DNA of 64,000 nucleotides from Azospirillum lipoferum (GTDB lineage Bacteria > Pseudomonadota > Alphaproteobacteria > Azospirillales > Azospirillaceae): positions 62,001 to 126,000 of the forward strand of contig NZ_JALJXJ010000020.1 of NCBI RefSeq assembly GCF_024170005.1, read 5' to 3'. The position numbers and the translations under genes are program-made. Each line of letters starts with the position of its first letter. Positions within the stretch are counted from its first letter, which is position 1. The notes under the pieces are model-generated. The model saw nothing but the letters and a program-made list of their open reading frames with translations. It made no database searches and was not told the origin of the DNA. Of this stretch, positions 26,216 to 40,826 are shown in pieces.

Positions 26216-26564
26216 CGAGGGGCTGTCTCCGGTCTGTAATGGGGCGTCAGTGAATCAGATGCGCGAAATGGGCCAATGTGAAAACCCGCGGTCCAGGCGG
26301 CTTCGATCCAGGCGAACCGGGCGTTCGGGCCGCCCGGCGGACCTGCGGGACGGTGCGGTCGATATGTACGCTCGATATTGTTCGCAACACAAGCATGTTT
26401 CTTTACGAAAACAAACGCGCATGCTATGAATTGACGTGCGCGGTTCAGATATCCGCCCCATAAGGGTTTACCGCGACTGACGGTTGCCGCCGCCATCCTT
26501 CAAGCTCGTCGTGATGCTGAACGGTCCGCTCTGCCGACAAAAATATGACGTATAGGAGAGGAAT
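26216..26564. other. Divergent glpR/chemoreceptor regulatory region
   Basis: A 349-bp gap, AT-rich from 26370 to 26450. It holds the operator-like motifs described at 26378-26412 and, at its right end, the AGGAGAGG ribosome site for the chemoreceptor gene. I see no open frame with coding character in it. Confidence 0.7.
26378..26412. promoter_or_regulatory. Candidate GlpR operators (glpR side)
   Basis: ATGTTTC-TTTA-CGAAAAC at 26395-26412 has the layout of the E. coli GlpR operator (ATGTTCG-WTAW-CGAACAT). It shares ATGTTYC-NNNA-CGAAANC with the site before glpD at 28869. A second half-site-like TTGTTCG begins at 26378. The position, between the divergent glpR and chemoreceptor genes, allows control of either. 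Confidence 0.5.
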
Positions 26565-28742
26565 ATGACGCGACTGACGCCAACGGGGGAGCGGCGCGGC
26601 ATTCGGCTCGGCATTCAGGGGCGGCTGTTCCTGGCTTTCGGCGGGGTGGCGATGCTGGCGGCCTTCGCCAGCGTCATGGCGTGGTGGTCGCTGACCGAGA
26701 CCGGGCGGTCGATGGATCAGATCGGGCGCAGCAGCGTGCCGGCCATCGTCCGCTCGCTCAATCTGGCGAAGGACAGCACGGCGATCGCCGCCGACGCGCC
26801 GGCGGTTGCCGCATCGCGCGATGCGGCGGAGCTGACGGAGCGGATGGACGGCCTGACCAGGCGGCTGGCGGGGTTGCGCGACCGGATCTCGGCGATGCGG
26901 ACTCAGGCCGGCGGAGGATCGGGCGACATGGCGGCGGACGCCGACGCGGTCGCCGGGCTGGCGGAGCGCATGGGTGCGGCACTGGACACGCTGGGCAAGC
27001 GCACGGCCGAACGGCTGGCCCTGGAGGAGAAGCTCAACATCCTGGTCGCCGACGCGGTGATGGCGCACGAGGACTTCACCGAACTGGTGGCGCCGCTGGT
27101 GGAGGTGTCGACCCTGTCGGTCAACAATGTGGTGGGCGATCTGGCCGCCGCGCAGGCGGTCGATACCGCCACCGGGTTGGGCCGCCGATTGGCGCAGGAG
27201 GAACTGCCGGTCATCACCCAGTTGATGAACGTGCAGGCGAACGGCAACCTCGCCTTCGGCATGATCGCCGCCGCCTCCAGCGTGCCCTATGGAGCGACGC
27301 TGAACAACATCCGGTCGAAGTACAATTGGGCGCTGCTGCGCGTCGACAACGCCATCGGCGCCCTGCCGAAGGACAGCCAGGACCGGCCGTCGCTGGTCAA
27401 GGCGCGCGACGGGCTGGCCGCCTTCGGTGGCGGCGCCGGCAGCGTCTTCCGCCTGCGCGACGACCAGGCGCGCATCACCGCCGACATCGAAAGCGCGCTG
27501 GCCGAGACGGTGCGGCTGACCACCGAGCTGAACGGCACCATCGACACGGTGGTCGCCCACCAGCAGGAGCGCACCGACGCCGACGTGACGCGCACCGAGA
27601 CGGCGATCTCCGGGGCGGTCGCCGTCCAGGGCGGAGCCGCCGCGGTCGTGGTGCTGTCGAGCCTGCTGGTCGCCTGGTTCTATGTGCGCAACCGGCTGAC
27701 CCGACGGCTGCTGCGGGTGATCGACGCCATGCGGGCGGTTGCCGGCGGCGATCTGGTGGTCGATGCCGCGGTCGGCGGACGTGACGAGATCGCCGAGATG
27801 GCGGGGATCGTCGGTGTCTTCCGCGACAAGAGCGCCGAGATCGCCCGGCTGCAGGAGGAACAGGACGCGCTGAAGCAGGCTGCCGATGCCGAGCGGTCGC
27901 GTACCATCCAGTCCATCACCGCCAGCATCGAGGCCAGCGTGAAGGAGGCCTCCCGCCATATCTCCGCCGCCTCGGCCGACATGCGCGAAGCGTCGGAGGG
28001 CATGTCCGCCACCGCCGAGCAGACCTGCCGCCGGATGACCGACGTGCGGTCGGCGGTCGCCGACACCGCGACCAATGTCCAGACGGTGGCCGCCACCGCC
28101 AGCCAGCTCTCCGCCTCCATCGGCGAGATCACCCGGCGGGTCGGGGATTCCAGCCAGATCGCCCGCAGCGCGGTGGCGGAGGCGCGCAGCACCAACGAGC
28201 TGATGGTGGCGCTGGCCACCGCCGCCCAGAAGATCGGCGACGTGGTCGGCATGATCAACGCCATCGCCGGCCAGACCAACCTGCTGGCGCTCAATGCCAC
28301 CATCGAGGCGGCACGGGCGGGGGAGGCCGGGCGCGGCTTCGCCGTGGTGGCCGAGGAGGTCCGCAGCCTCGCCGGCCAGACCGCCAGGGCGACGGAGGAG
28401 ATCGCCCAGCAGGTCCAGGCGGTGCGCACGACGGCACAGGGCGCCGTGTCGGCCATCGACGACATCGGCCGCACCATCGGCCGCATCGACGAGATCACCG
28501 CCATGGTCGCCGCCGCGGTGGAGGAGCAGTCCGCCGCCACCGACGAGATCGCCCGCAGCATCAACCACGCCTCCGACGCGGTGCAGAGCATCGCCGACAC
28601 GGTGGTGTCGGTGGACGACGCGGTGAACCGCACCGGCAGCGCCGCCACCCAGGTGGTGGACGCCACCCGTGCGCTTTCGCAACGGTCCGAAAGCCTGAGC
28701 GAGGATATCGACCGTCTGCTCGGTCGCATCCGCGCCGCGTGA
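26565..28742 (+). CDS. Methyl-accepting chemotaxis protein inside the glp locus
   Basis: A 725-residue receptor. Membrane segments lie at about residues 20-41 and 352-374, enclosing a large, largely helical periplasmic sensor of about 310 residues. HAMP follows (NRLTRRLLRVIDAMRAVAGG), then the signalling domain with hairpin tip IAGQTNLLALNATIEAARAG. It ends LLGRIRAA without a CheR-tether motif. It lies between glpR and glpD on the glpD strand, 186 bp before glpD. A glycerol- or glycerophosphate-related sensing role is inferred from position and from the operator-like sites upstream. The sensor fold is not a Cache domain that I can recognise. Confidence 0.93.
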   Translation: MTRLTPTGERRGIRLGIQGRLFLAFGGVAMLAAFASVMAWWSLTETGRSMDQIGRSSVPAIVRSLNLAKDSTAIAADAPAVAASRDAAELTERMDGLTRRLAGLRDRISAMRTQAGGGSGDMAADADAVAGLAERMGAALDTLGKRTAERLALEEKLNILVADAVMAHEDFTELVAPLVEVSTLSVNNVVGDLAAAQAVDTATGLGRRLAQEELPVITQLMNVQANGNLAFGMIAAASSVPYGATLNNIRSKYNWALLRVDNAIGALPKDSQDRPSLVKARDGLAAFGGGAGSVFRLRDDQARITADIESALAETVRLTTELNGTIDTVVAHQQERTDADVTRTETAISGAVAVQGGAAAVVVLSSLLVAWFYVRNRLTRRLLRVIDAMRAVAGGDLVVDAAVGGRDEIAEMAGIVGVFRDKSAEIARLQEEQDALKQAADAERSRTIQSITASIEASVKEASRHISAASADMREASEGMSATAEQTCRRMTDVRSAVADTATNVQTVAATASQLSASIGEITRRVGDSSQIARSAVAEARSTNELMVALATAAQKIGDVVGMINAIAGQTNLLALNATIEAARAGEAGRGFAVVAEEVRSLAGQTARATEEIAQQVQAVRTTAQGAVSAIDDIGRTIGRIDEITAMVAAAVEEQSAATDEIARSINHASDAVQSIADTVVSVDDAVNRTGSAATQVVDATRALSQRSESLSEDIDRLLGRIRAA

Positions 28743-28761
28743 GCGCTTTCGCACAGGCGAT

Positions 28762-28805
28762 GCCGGATCAGCCATATTTCCGATAGGAAAGATGCTCGAT
28801 CCGGC
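28762..28805. other. Long imperfect hairpin between chemoreceptor and glpD
   Basis: GCCGGATC pairs with GATCCGGC at the base, AGC/GCT continues, and TTTCC-GATA-GGAAA closes the tip. It lies 20 bp past the chemoreceptor stop. There is no T-run, so it may be a transcript 3' end stabiliser or a weak terminator separating the gene from glpD. Confidence 0.5.
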
Positions 28806-28837
28806 GTAGCCTCAGAAACATGGTCCGTTGAACAAAC

Positions 28838-28886
28838 ATTTTCCTTTTCAAACGCGAACGAACATTCTATGTTCCGAAACGAAAGC
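28838..28886 (+). promoter_or_regulatory. Candidate GlpR operators and promoter region of glpD
   Basis: ATGTTCC-GAAA-CGAAAGC at 28869-28886 matches the motif before glpR. A weaker copy, ATTTTCC-TTTT-CAAACGC, starts 31 bp upstream at 28838. Between them GAACAT-TCT-ATGTTC (28860-28874) is a perfect inverted repeat. The cluster is 43-91 bp before the glpD start, where a repressor would block transcription. Confidence 0.55.
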
Positions 28887-28928
28887 GGCCGGGTTCGCAA
28901 GGAACCGCCGCGGTACGGAGAGGAACCC

Positions 28929-30500
28929 ATGGCAAACGAGTCCGCGGTTACCGACCTTCTGATCGTCGGCGGCGGCGTGAACGGGGCGGGTATCGCCCGT
29001 GACGCGGTCGGGCGCGGGATGTCGGTGGTGCTGTGCGAACAGGGCGACCTTGCGGGCGCCACCTCGTCGGCCAGCACCAAGCTGATCCACGGCGGCCTGC
29101 GCTATCTCGAATATTACGAATTCCGTCTGGTGCGCGAGGCGTTGCAGGAGCGCGAGGTGCTGCTGCGCGCCGCCCCGCACATCATCTGGCCGCTGCGCTT
29201 CGTCCTGCCGCATGACCACAACCAGCGCCCGGCCTGGATGGTGCGCATCGGCCTGTTCCTTTACGATCATCTGGGAAAGCGCAAGCTACTGCCGGGTTCG
29301 CACGGCGTCGACCTGACCAGCGCGCCGGCCGGAAAGCCGCTGGCGGGCGGCTTCACCAAGGCGTTCGAATATTCGGACTGCTGGGTGGAGGACAGCCGGC
29401 TGGTCGTGCTGAACGCGATGGACGCCAAGGCCCGTGGGGCGGAGATCCTGACCCGCACCCGCTGCGAAAAGGCCGAACGGCGCGATGGGCTGTGGGAAGC
29501 GACGCTGGTCGACGTGTACACCGGCGCCACCCGCAACATCCGCGCCCGCGCGCTGGTGAATGCCGCCGGCCCCTGGGTGCGCGAAATGATCGCCAAGCGC
29601 ACCGGCGTCACCGTCGACAAGTCGGTGCGGCTGGTCAAGGGCAGCCACATCGTCGTGCCGAAGATGTTCGAAGGCGACCACGCCTACATCTTCCAGAACG
29701 ACGACCGCCGTATCGTCTTCGCCATCCCGTACGAGCGCGATTTCACCCTGATCGGCACCACCGACCTCGATTATTCGGGCGATCCCGGCGCGGTGGCGAT
29801 CAGTCCGGAGGAAATCGCCTATCTGTGCCGGGCGGTGTCGCGCTACTTCGCCAAGCCGGTGCGCGAGAGCGACGTGGTGTGGACCTACAGCGGCGTCCGG
29901 CCGCTGTTCGACGATGCCAGCGGCAACGCCTCGGCCGTCACCCGCGATTATGTGCTGGAAATGGACGAGCCGGCCGGCGATGCGCCGATGCTGTCGATCT
30001 TCGGCGGCAAGATCACCACCTTCCGCCGGCTGGCGGAGGAGGCGACGGAGAAGCTGGGCAAGGCGCTCGGCAAGGGCGGCGTCACCTGGACCGCCGACGT
30101 GGCGCTTCCCGGCGGCGACATCGCCAACGCCGATTTCGCCGGCTTCCTGGCCGGGCTGAAGCGCAGCCGCCCGTGGCTGCCCGACGCGCTCGCCCTTCGG
30201 CTGGCGCGGGCCTACGGCACGCGGGTGGAGCGGCTGCTGGGCGACGCCAAGGGGCTGGGCGATCTCGGCATCGATTTCGGGGGCGGCGTCTACGAGGCCG
30301 AACTCGACTATGCCGCGCGGGAGGAGTTCGCCATGACCGGCGATGACTTCCTGTGGCGGCGCTCCAAACTTGGGCTGCACCTGGACGCAAATGTCCGGGA
30401 GGCCATCGGCGGCTGGTTCGACCGCCGCCGCGAAGCTACGGCCAACAGGGACACGGGCGAAAACGCCTCTTCTCTGCGGTCGATGGGAGGAATGCGGTGA
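28929..30500 (+). CDS. glpD: Glycerol-3-phosphate dehydrogenase, aerobic
   Basis: A 523-residue FAD enzyme that oxidises glycerol-3-phosphate to dihydroxyacetone phosphate and feeds electrons to ubiquinone at the inner membrane. The FAD motif is LLIVGGGVNGAGIARDAVGR near residue 12. STKLIHGGLRYLEYYEFRLV, IFQNDDRRIVFAIPYERDF and SIFGGKITTFRRLAEEA are family hallmarks. The full length fits GlpD. The upstream in-frame ATG at 28869 lies inside the operator cluster and lacks a ribosome site; ATG 28929 follows GGAGAGG. The stop overlaps the glpS start (GTGA), so glpD heads the transporter operon. Confidence 0.97.
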   Translation: MANESAVTDLLIVGGGVNGAGIARDAVGRGMSVVLCEQGDLAGATSSASTKLIHGGLRYLEYYEFRLVREALQEREVLLRAAPHIIWPLRFVLPHDHNQRPAWMVRIGLFLYDHLGKRKLLPGSHGVDLTSAPAGKPLAGGFTKAFEYSDCWVEDSRLVVLNAMDAKARGAEILTRTRCEKAERRDGLWEATLVDVYTGATRNIRARALVNAAGPWVREMIAKRTGVTVDKSVRLVKGSHIVVPKMFEGDHAYIFQNDDRRIVFAIPYERDFTLIGTTDLDYSGDPGAVAISPEEIAYLCRAVSRYFAKPVRESDVVWTYSGVRPLFDDASGNASAVTRDYVLEMDEPAGDAPMLSIFGGKITTFRRLAEEATEKLGKALGKGGVTWTADVALPGGDIANADFAGFLAGLKRSRPWLPDALALRLARAYGTRVERLLGDAKGLGDLGIDFGGGVYEAELDYAAREEFAMTGDDFLWRRSKLGLHLDANVREAIGGWFDRRREATANRDTGENASSLRSMGGMR

Positions 30501-31600
30501 CACTCACACTGGAAGGCGTGGCGAAGCGCGTTGGCGCCGAGCAGCATCTCCATCCCCTGTCCTTGGAGCTGCAACCCGGCAGCTTCAACGTCCTGCTGGG
30601 GCGGACGCTGGCCGGCAAGACGACGCTGATGCGGCTGATGGCCGGGCTGGATGCGCCGACCGCCGGGCGCGTGCTGGAGAACGGCAAGGACGTGACCGGC
30701 AAATCGGTGCGCCATCGCGACGTGGCGATGGTCTATCAGCAGTTCATCAACTATCCGGCGATGACGGTGTACGACAACATCGCCTCGCCGCTGCGCCGCC
30801 AGGGCAAGGACAAGGCGGAGATCGACGCCAAGGTGCGCCGGACCGCCGCCATGCTGCGGATCGAACCCTATCTGGACCGGCTTCCGGCCGAGCTGTCGGG
30901 CGGCCAGCAGCAGCGCTGCGCCATCGCCCGCGCCCTGGTGAAGGGCGCCGGCCTGCTCCTGCTGGACGAGCCGCTGGTCAACCTGGACTACAAGCTGCGC
31001 GAGGAACTGCGCGCCGAACTGCGCGACATCTTCGCGGATGGCAAGACCACCGTCGTCTACGCCACCACCGAACCGCAGGAGGCGCTGATCCTCGGCGGCA
31101 ACGTCACGGTGCTGCATGAGGGGCGGATGCTGCAGACCGGGGCGACCGGCGACGTGTTCCACACGCCGGCCTCGCTGGAATGCGCCCAGGTGTTCAGCGA
31201 CCCGCCGATGAACGTGGTCGACGCGATCCTGACCAACGACCGTGTCGCCCTGTCGGACGGTACCAGCCTGCCGCTGTCGGCCCATGACCGCAATCTGCCG
31301 GCCGGCCCCTGCAAGGTCGGCATCCGCGCCAATCACCTGACGGTGCTGCGGCGCAGTGAGCGGCTGGTGCCGGTCAAGGGCAAGGTTGCCCTGTCGGAGA
31401 TCAGCGGGTCGGAGACCTTCGTCCATCTGCGCCACGGCGACACCACGCTGGTCGCACGGGAGGAGGGGGTGCACAGCCACCCGATCGGCAGCGACATCCA
31501 GGTCTATGCCGATCCGGACCGCATCTTCGTCTTCTCCACCGCCGGGCAGCTGGTGGCGGCACCCAACTGGCGGCGCGGCGCGCTGCGCAACATCGCTTAA
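30497..31600 (+). CDS. glpS: Glycerol ABC transporter ATP-binding protein GlpS
   Basis: A 367-residue ABC ATPase with a C-terminal TOBE-type domain. The signature LSGGQ (133-137) and Walker B LLLLDE (153-158) are normal. The Walker A is degenerate: G35-R-T-L-A-G-K41-T, with Leu where the second Gly should be. The H-loop His is replaced by Thr (YATTEPQEA, about T191). Start GTG 30497 overlaps the glpD stop by 4 bp and has GGGAGG upstream. With GlpT it forms the motor of the glpSTPQV importer. The paired defects are discussed in the findings. Confidence 0.93.
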   Translation: MTLTLEGVAKRVGAEQHLHPLSLELQPGSFNVLLGRTLAGKTTLMRLMAGLDAPTAGRVLENGKDVTGKSVRHRDVAMVYQQFINYPAMTVYDNIASPLRRQGKDKAEIDAKVRRTAAMLRIEPYLDRLPAELSGGQQQRCAIARALVKGAGLLLLDEPLVNLDYKLREELRAELRDIFADGKTTVVYATTEPQEALILGGNVTVLHEGRMLQTGATGDVFHTPASLECAQVFSDPPMNVVDAILTNDRVALSDGTSLPLSAHDRNLPAGPCKVGIRANHLTVLRRSERLVPVKGKVALSEISGSETFVHLRHGDTTLVAREEGVHSHPIGSDIQVYADPDRIFVFSTAGQLVAAPNWRRGALRNIA

Positions 31601-31613
31601 GGGGGCGGGAGCG

Positions 31614-32690
<1,077 letters not shown>

Positions 32691-32703
32691 AGGAGCCATA
32701 GCC

Positions 32704-34445
<1,742 letters not shown>

Positions 34446-34460
34446 GGGAGGCCCCGCGTC

Positions 34461-34739
34461 ATGGATATGGAATGGATGGCGTGGACCACGCCGACCGCGG
34501 TCTTCTTCCTCTGCATCGCCCTGATGCTGGCCGGCATGACGGTCTGGGAGGTGGTGTCGCCGACGGTGGAGGCCAAGGGCTTCCTGCCGATGCGCACCAC
34601 CCGCGGCGACCGCCTGTTCATCGGCCTGCTCGGCAGCGCCTTCATCCATCTGGGCTGGCTCGCCGCGACCGACCTGTCGCTGTGGGGCGCCTTCGCGGTC
34701 TCGCTGGTCTGGATCGCCCTGGTCATCCGTTTTGGGTGA
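34461..34739 (+). CDS. Small membrane protein of the glycerol operon (DUF2160)
   Basis: A 92-residue hydrophobic protein with about three membrane segments (TAVFFLCIALMLAGMTVWEV, then IGLLGSAFIHLGWLAA and AFAVSLVWIALVIRFG). A conserved polar loop FLPMRTTRGDRLFIGL lies between. It sits between the permease glpQ and the binding-protein gene glpV, as DUF2160 genes do in related glycerol operons. Its role is unknown; an accessory or stabilising subunit of the transporter is plausible. A GAGGG ribosome site precedes ATG 34461. Confidence 0.88.
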   Translation: MDMEWMAWTTPTAVFFLCIALMLAGMTVWEVVSPTVEAKGFLPMRTTRGDRLFIGLLGSAFIHLGWLAATDLSLWGAFAVSLVWIALVIRFG

Positions 34740-34886
34740 GGGGGGCCGCTTCGGGTGAGGGGACCGGATTTCAAAGGAATTCGTCGTCGCCGTCCAGGCG
34801 GCCGATGACGAGGTGAGCGGCTGTTCCGCCGGTAAGAGCAATACGAAACGTCAACCCGACACCAAGTCGATCAAGTGGGAGGAACC

Positions 34887-36650
<1,764 letters not shown>

Positions 36651-36711
36651 CGGCGACGGCAGAACGGTTCTCCTCCTGGCACTTCGTCCTGGTTGGGCCG
36701 GGGGTAACCTC

Positions 36712-36742
36712 GGGGCGGCGGCAAGCCGTCGCCCCGTTTTTA
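36712..36742 (+). terminator. Rho-independent terminator after glpV
   Basis: GGGGCGGCGGC pairs with GCCGTCGCCCC (one G-U), followed by GTTTTTATTT. It is 62 bp past the glpV stop and closes the glpD-glpV transcript. Confidence 0.85.
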
Positions 36743-36756
36743 TTTCCCTGAAGATC

Positions 36757-36779
36757 CCCTCTCCCCCCTGGGGAGAGGG
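36757..36779. repeat. CCCTCTCCCC/GGGGAGAGGG palindrome with TTAGGGTGAGGGG tail
   Basis: A perfect 10-bp stem with a 3-base loop. It is followed by TTAGGGTGAGGGG, a combination found as an intergenic repeat in many proteobacterial genomes. Similar stems occur at 6304, 18806 and 36874. Confidence 0.7.
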
Positions 36780-36873
36780 TTAGGGTGAGGGGGATGCATT
36801 GCGTGGGTTTCCATTGTTGGAACCACGCCGCATTCCCTGAAAAAAGTCACGCCATGCGTCCCCCTCGCCCCGC

Positions 36874-36955
36874 CCCTCTCCCCGCTTTCGGCGGACCAGG
36901 GGTCCGCCTGTCGCGTCAGCGCAAACGAAGTTTGCGCGTGAGCGGGGGGAGAGGG
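36874..36955. repeat. Palindromic element predicted to form a three-way junction
   Basis: The outer arms CCCTCTCCCCGCT (36874-36886) and AGCGGGGGGAGAGGG (36941-36955) enclose two perfect hairpins: GGCGGACC-AGG-GGTCCGCC (36890-36908) and GCGCAAAC-GAA-GTTTGCGC (36919-36937). It lies 38 bp before glpK. It looks like a dispersed intergenic repeat rather than a riboswitch. Confidence 0.65.
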
Positions 36956-36993
36956 AGAGACGCGCGATAATCGGAACAATGGGGAACGCTTCC

Positions 36994-38487
<1,494 letters not shown>

Positions 38488-38623
38488 GAGACGCCCGATG
38501 GCGTGAATTTGCTGAGTTTCCGGCGCAGACGGGCAAGTCGCCTCGGTTGCCTGCCGGTAATCTGACTTCGGTTGCGCGCTCCTCCCTCGGGTGCGTCGTC
38601 CTCGCCGGTTCAGCGGGGACACT

Positions 38624-38656
38624 GGGCCGGACGCTTTATGCCGTCCGGCCCTTTTT
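38624..38656 (+). terminator. Rho-independent terminator after glpK
   Basis: GGGCCGGACG pairs perfectly with CGTCCGGCCC over an 8-base loop and runs into TTTTT. The T-run is on the plus strand, so it serves glpK. Confidence 0.9.
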
Positions 38657-38665
38657 CTTTTCCGA

Positions 38666-40275
<1,610 letters not shown>

Positions 40276-40291
<16 letters not shown>

Positions 40292-40737
40292 CGTTTCACT
40301 CCCGGTTCGGTCGCTTCTGGTTCTGGGCCGTTTGGTTTCAGGTCTTCGTCAGGCTTGCAGGCGGCGAGCCGCCGCTCGGCGTCGGCCTCCATCGCCTTCA
40401 GTTCAAGGATCACCTCGGCGATTTCGGACTGCATCCGCTCAAGCTCAATGAGGCGGGCGCGGATCTTGCGGAGCCCGTCGTGGTATTGCCCGGCGCTGGG
40501 CCGGCCAGAGCGATAATGGGCGAGATATTCGGCGATCTGCTCCAGCGAGAAGCCGACCCGGCGGAATTTCAGGATCAGCATCAGCCGCGCGCGGTCGCGG
40601 TAGGTGAAGACCCTCCGTCCCCCGGCCCGCTGCGGCGCCAGCAGCCCCTTTTCCTCGTAGTAGCGCAACGCCTGCGGCGTGAGGCCGAACTCCGCCGCCA
40701 GTTCCGTCACGCCATACACCCGATTTCGTTCGGCCAT
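40276..40737 (-). CDS. MerR-family transcriptional regulator
   Basis: A 153-residue regulator. The winged helix-turn-helix is at about residues 7-75 (YGVTELAAEFGLTPQALRYY; RRVFTYRDRARLMLILKFRR), followed by a dimerising coiled coil. Cysteines near the end (CKPDED; KRCCAE) are few, so metal sensing is not evident. It is the first gene of an operon with the acyl-CoA ligase, like LiuR-type regulators of acyl-CoA catabolism. ATG 40737 follows GGGGA by 6 bases. A palindrome upstream at 40798 may be its operator. Confidence 0.9.
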
Positions 40738-40797
40738 GGCCAATCCCCTGCGCCAGCGATTTCGCCACGGGCGCAGGGTGAAGTCAATGTCAATGAG

Positions 40798-40813
40798 CTA
40801 AAGTGTGCTTTAG
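40798..40813. promoter_or_regulatory. Palindrome CTAAAG-N4-CTTTAG, candidate MerR operator
   Basis: A perfect 6-bp inverted repeat 61 bp upstream of the MerR start and 13 bp past the stop of the chemoreceptor gene. A TTGACATTGACTT stretch follows on the MerR strand, resembling a -35 region. It could instead be a weak transcript end, but no T-run follows. Confidence 0.45.
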
Positions 40814-40826
40814 ATAGGACCGTCCG

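Larger units (their letters stand above)
36651..36993. other. Gap between glpV and glpK with repeats
   Basis: This 343-bp stretch has no gene. It contains the glpV terminator (36712-36742), the CCCTCTCC palindrome at 36757 with a following TTAGGGTGAGGGG tail, and the folded element at 36874-36955. The glpK ribosome site GGGGAA is at its right end. Confidence 0.8.

Noticed and set aside
26445..28775. A 776-codon minus-strand frame
   Set aside because: It is opposite the chemoreceptor, whose signalling tip and HAMP are intact.
36651..36993. A riboswitch before glpK
   Set aside because: The folded element has two simple perfect hairpins and repeat-like arms found elsewhere in the window, and it does not resemble a known aptamer class.
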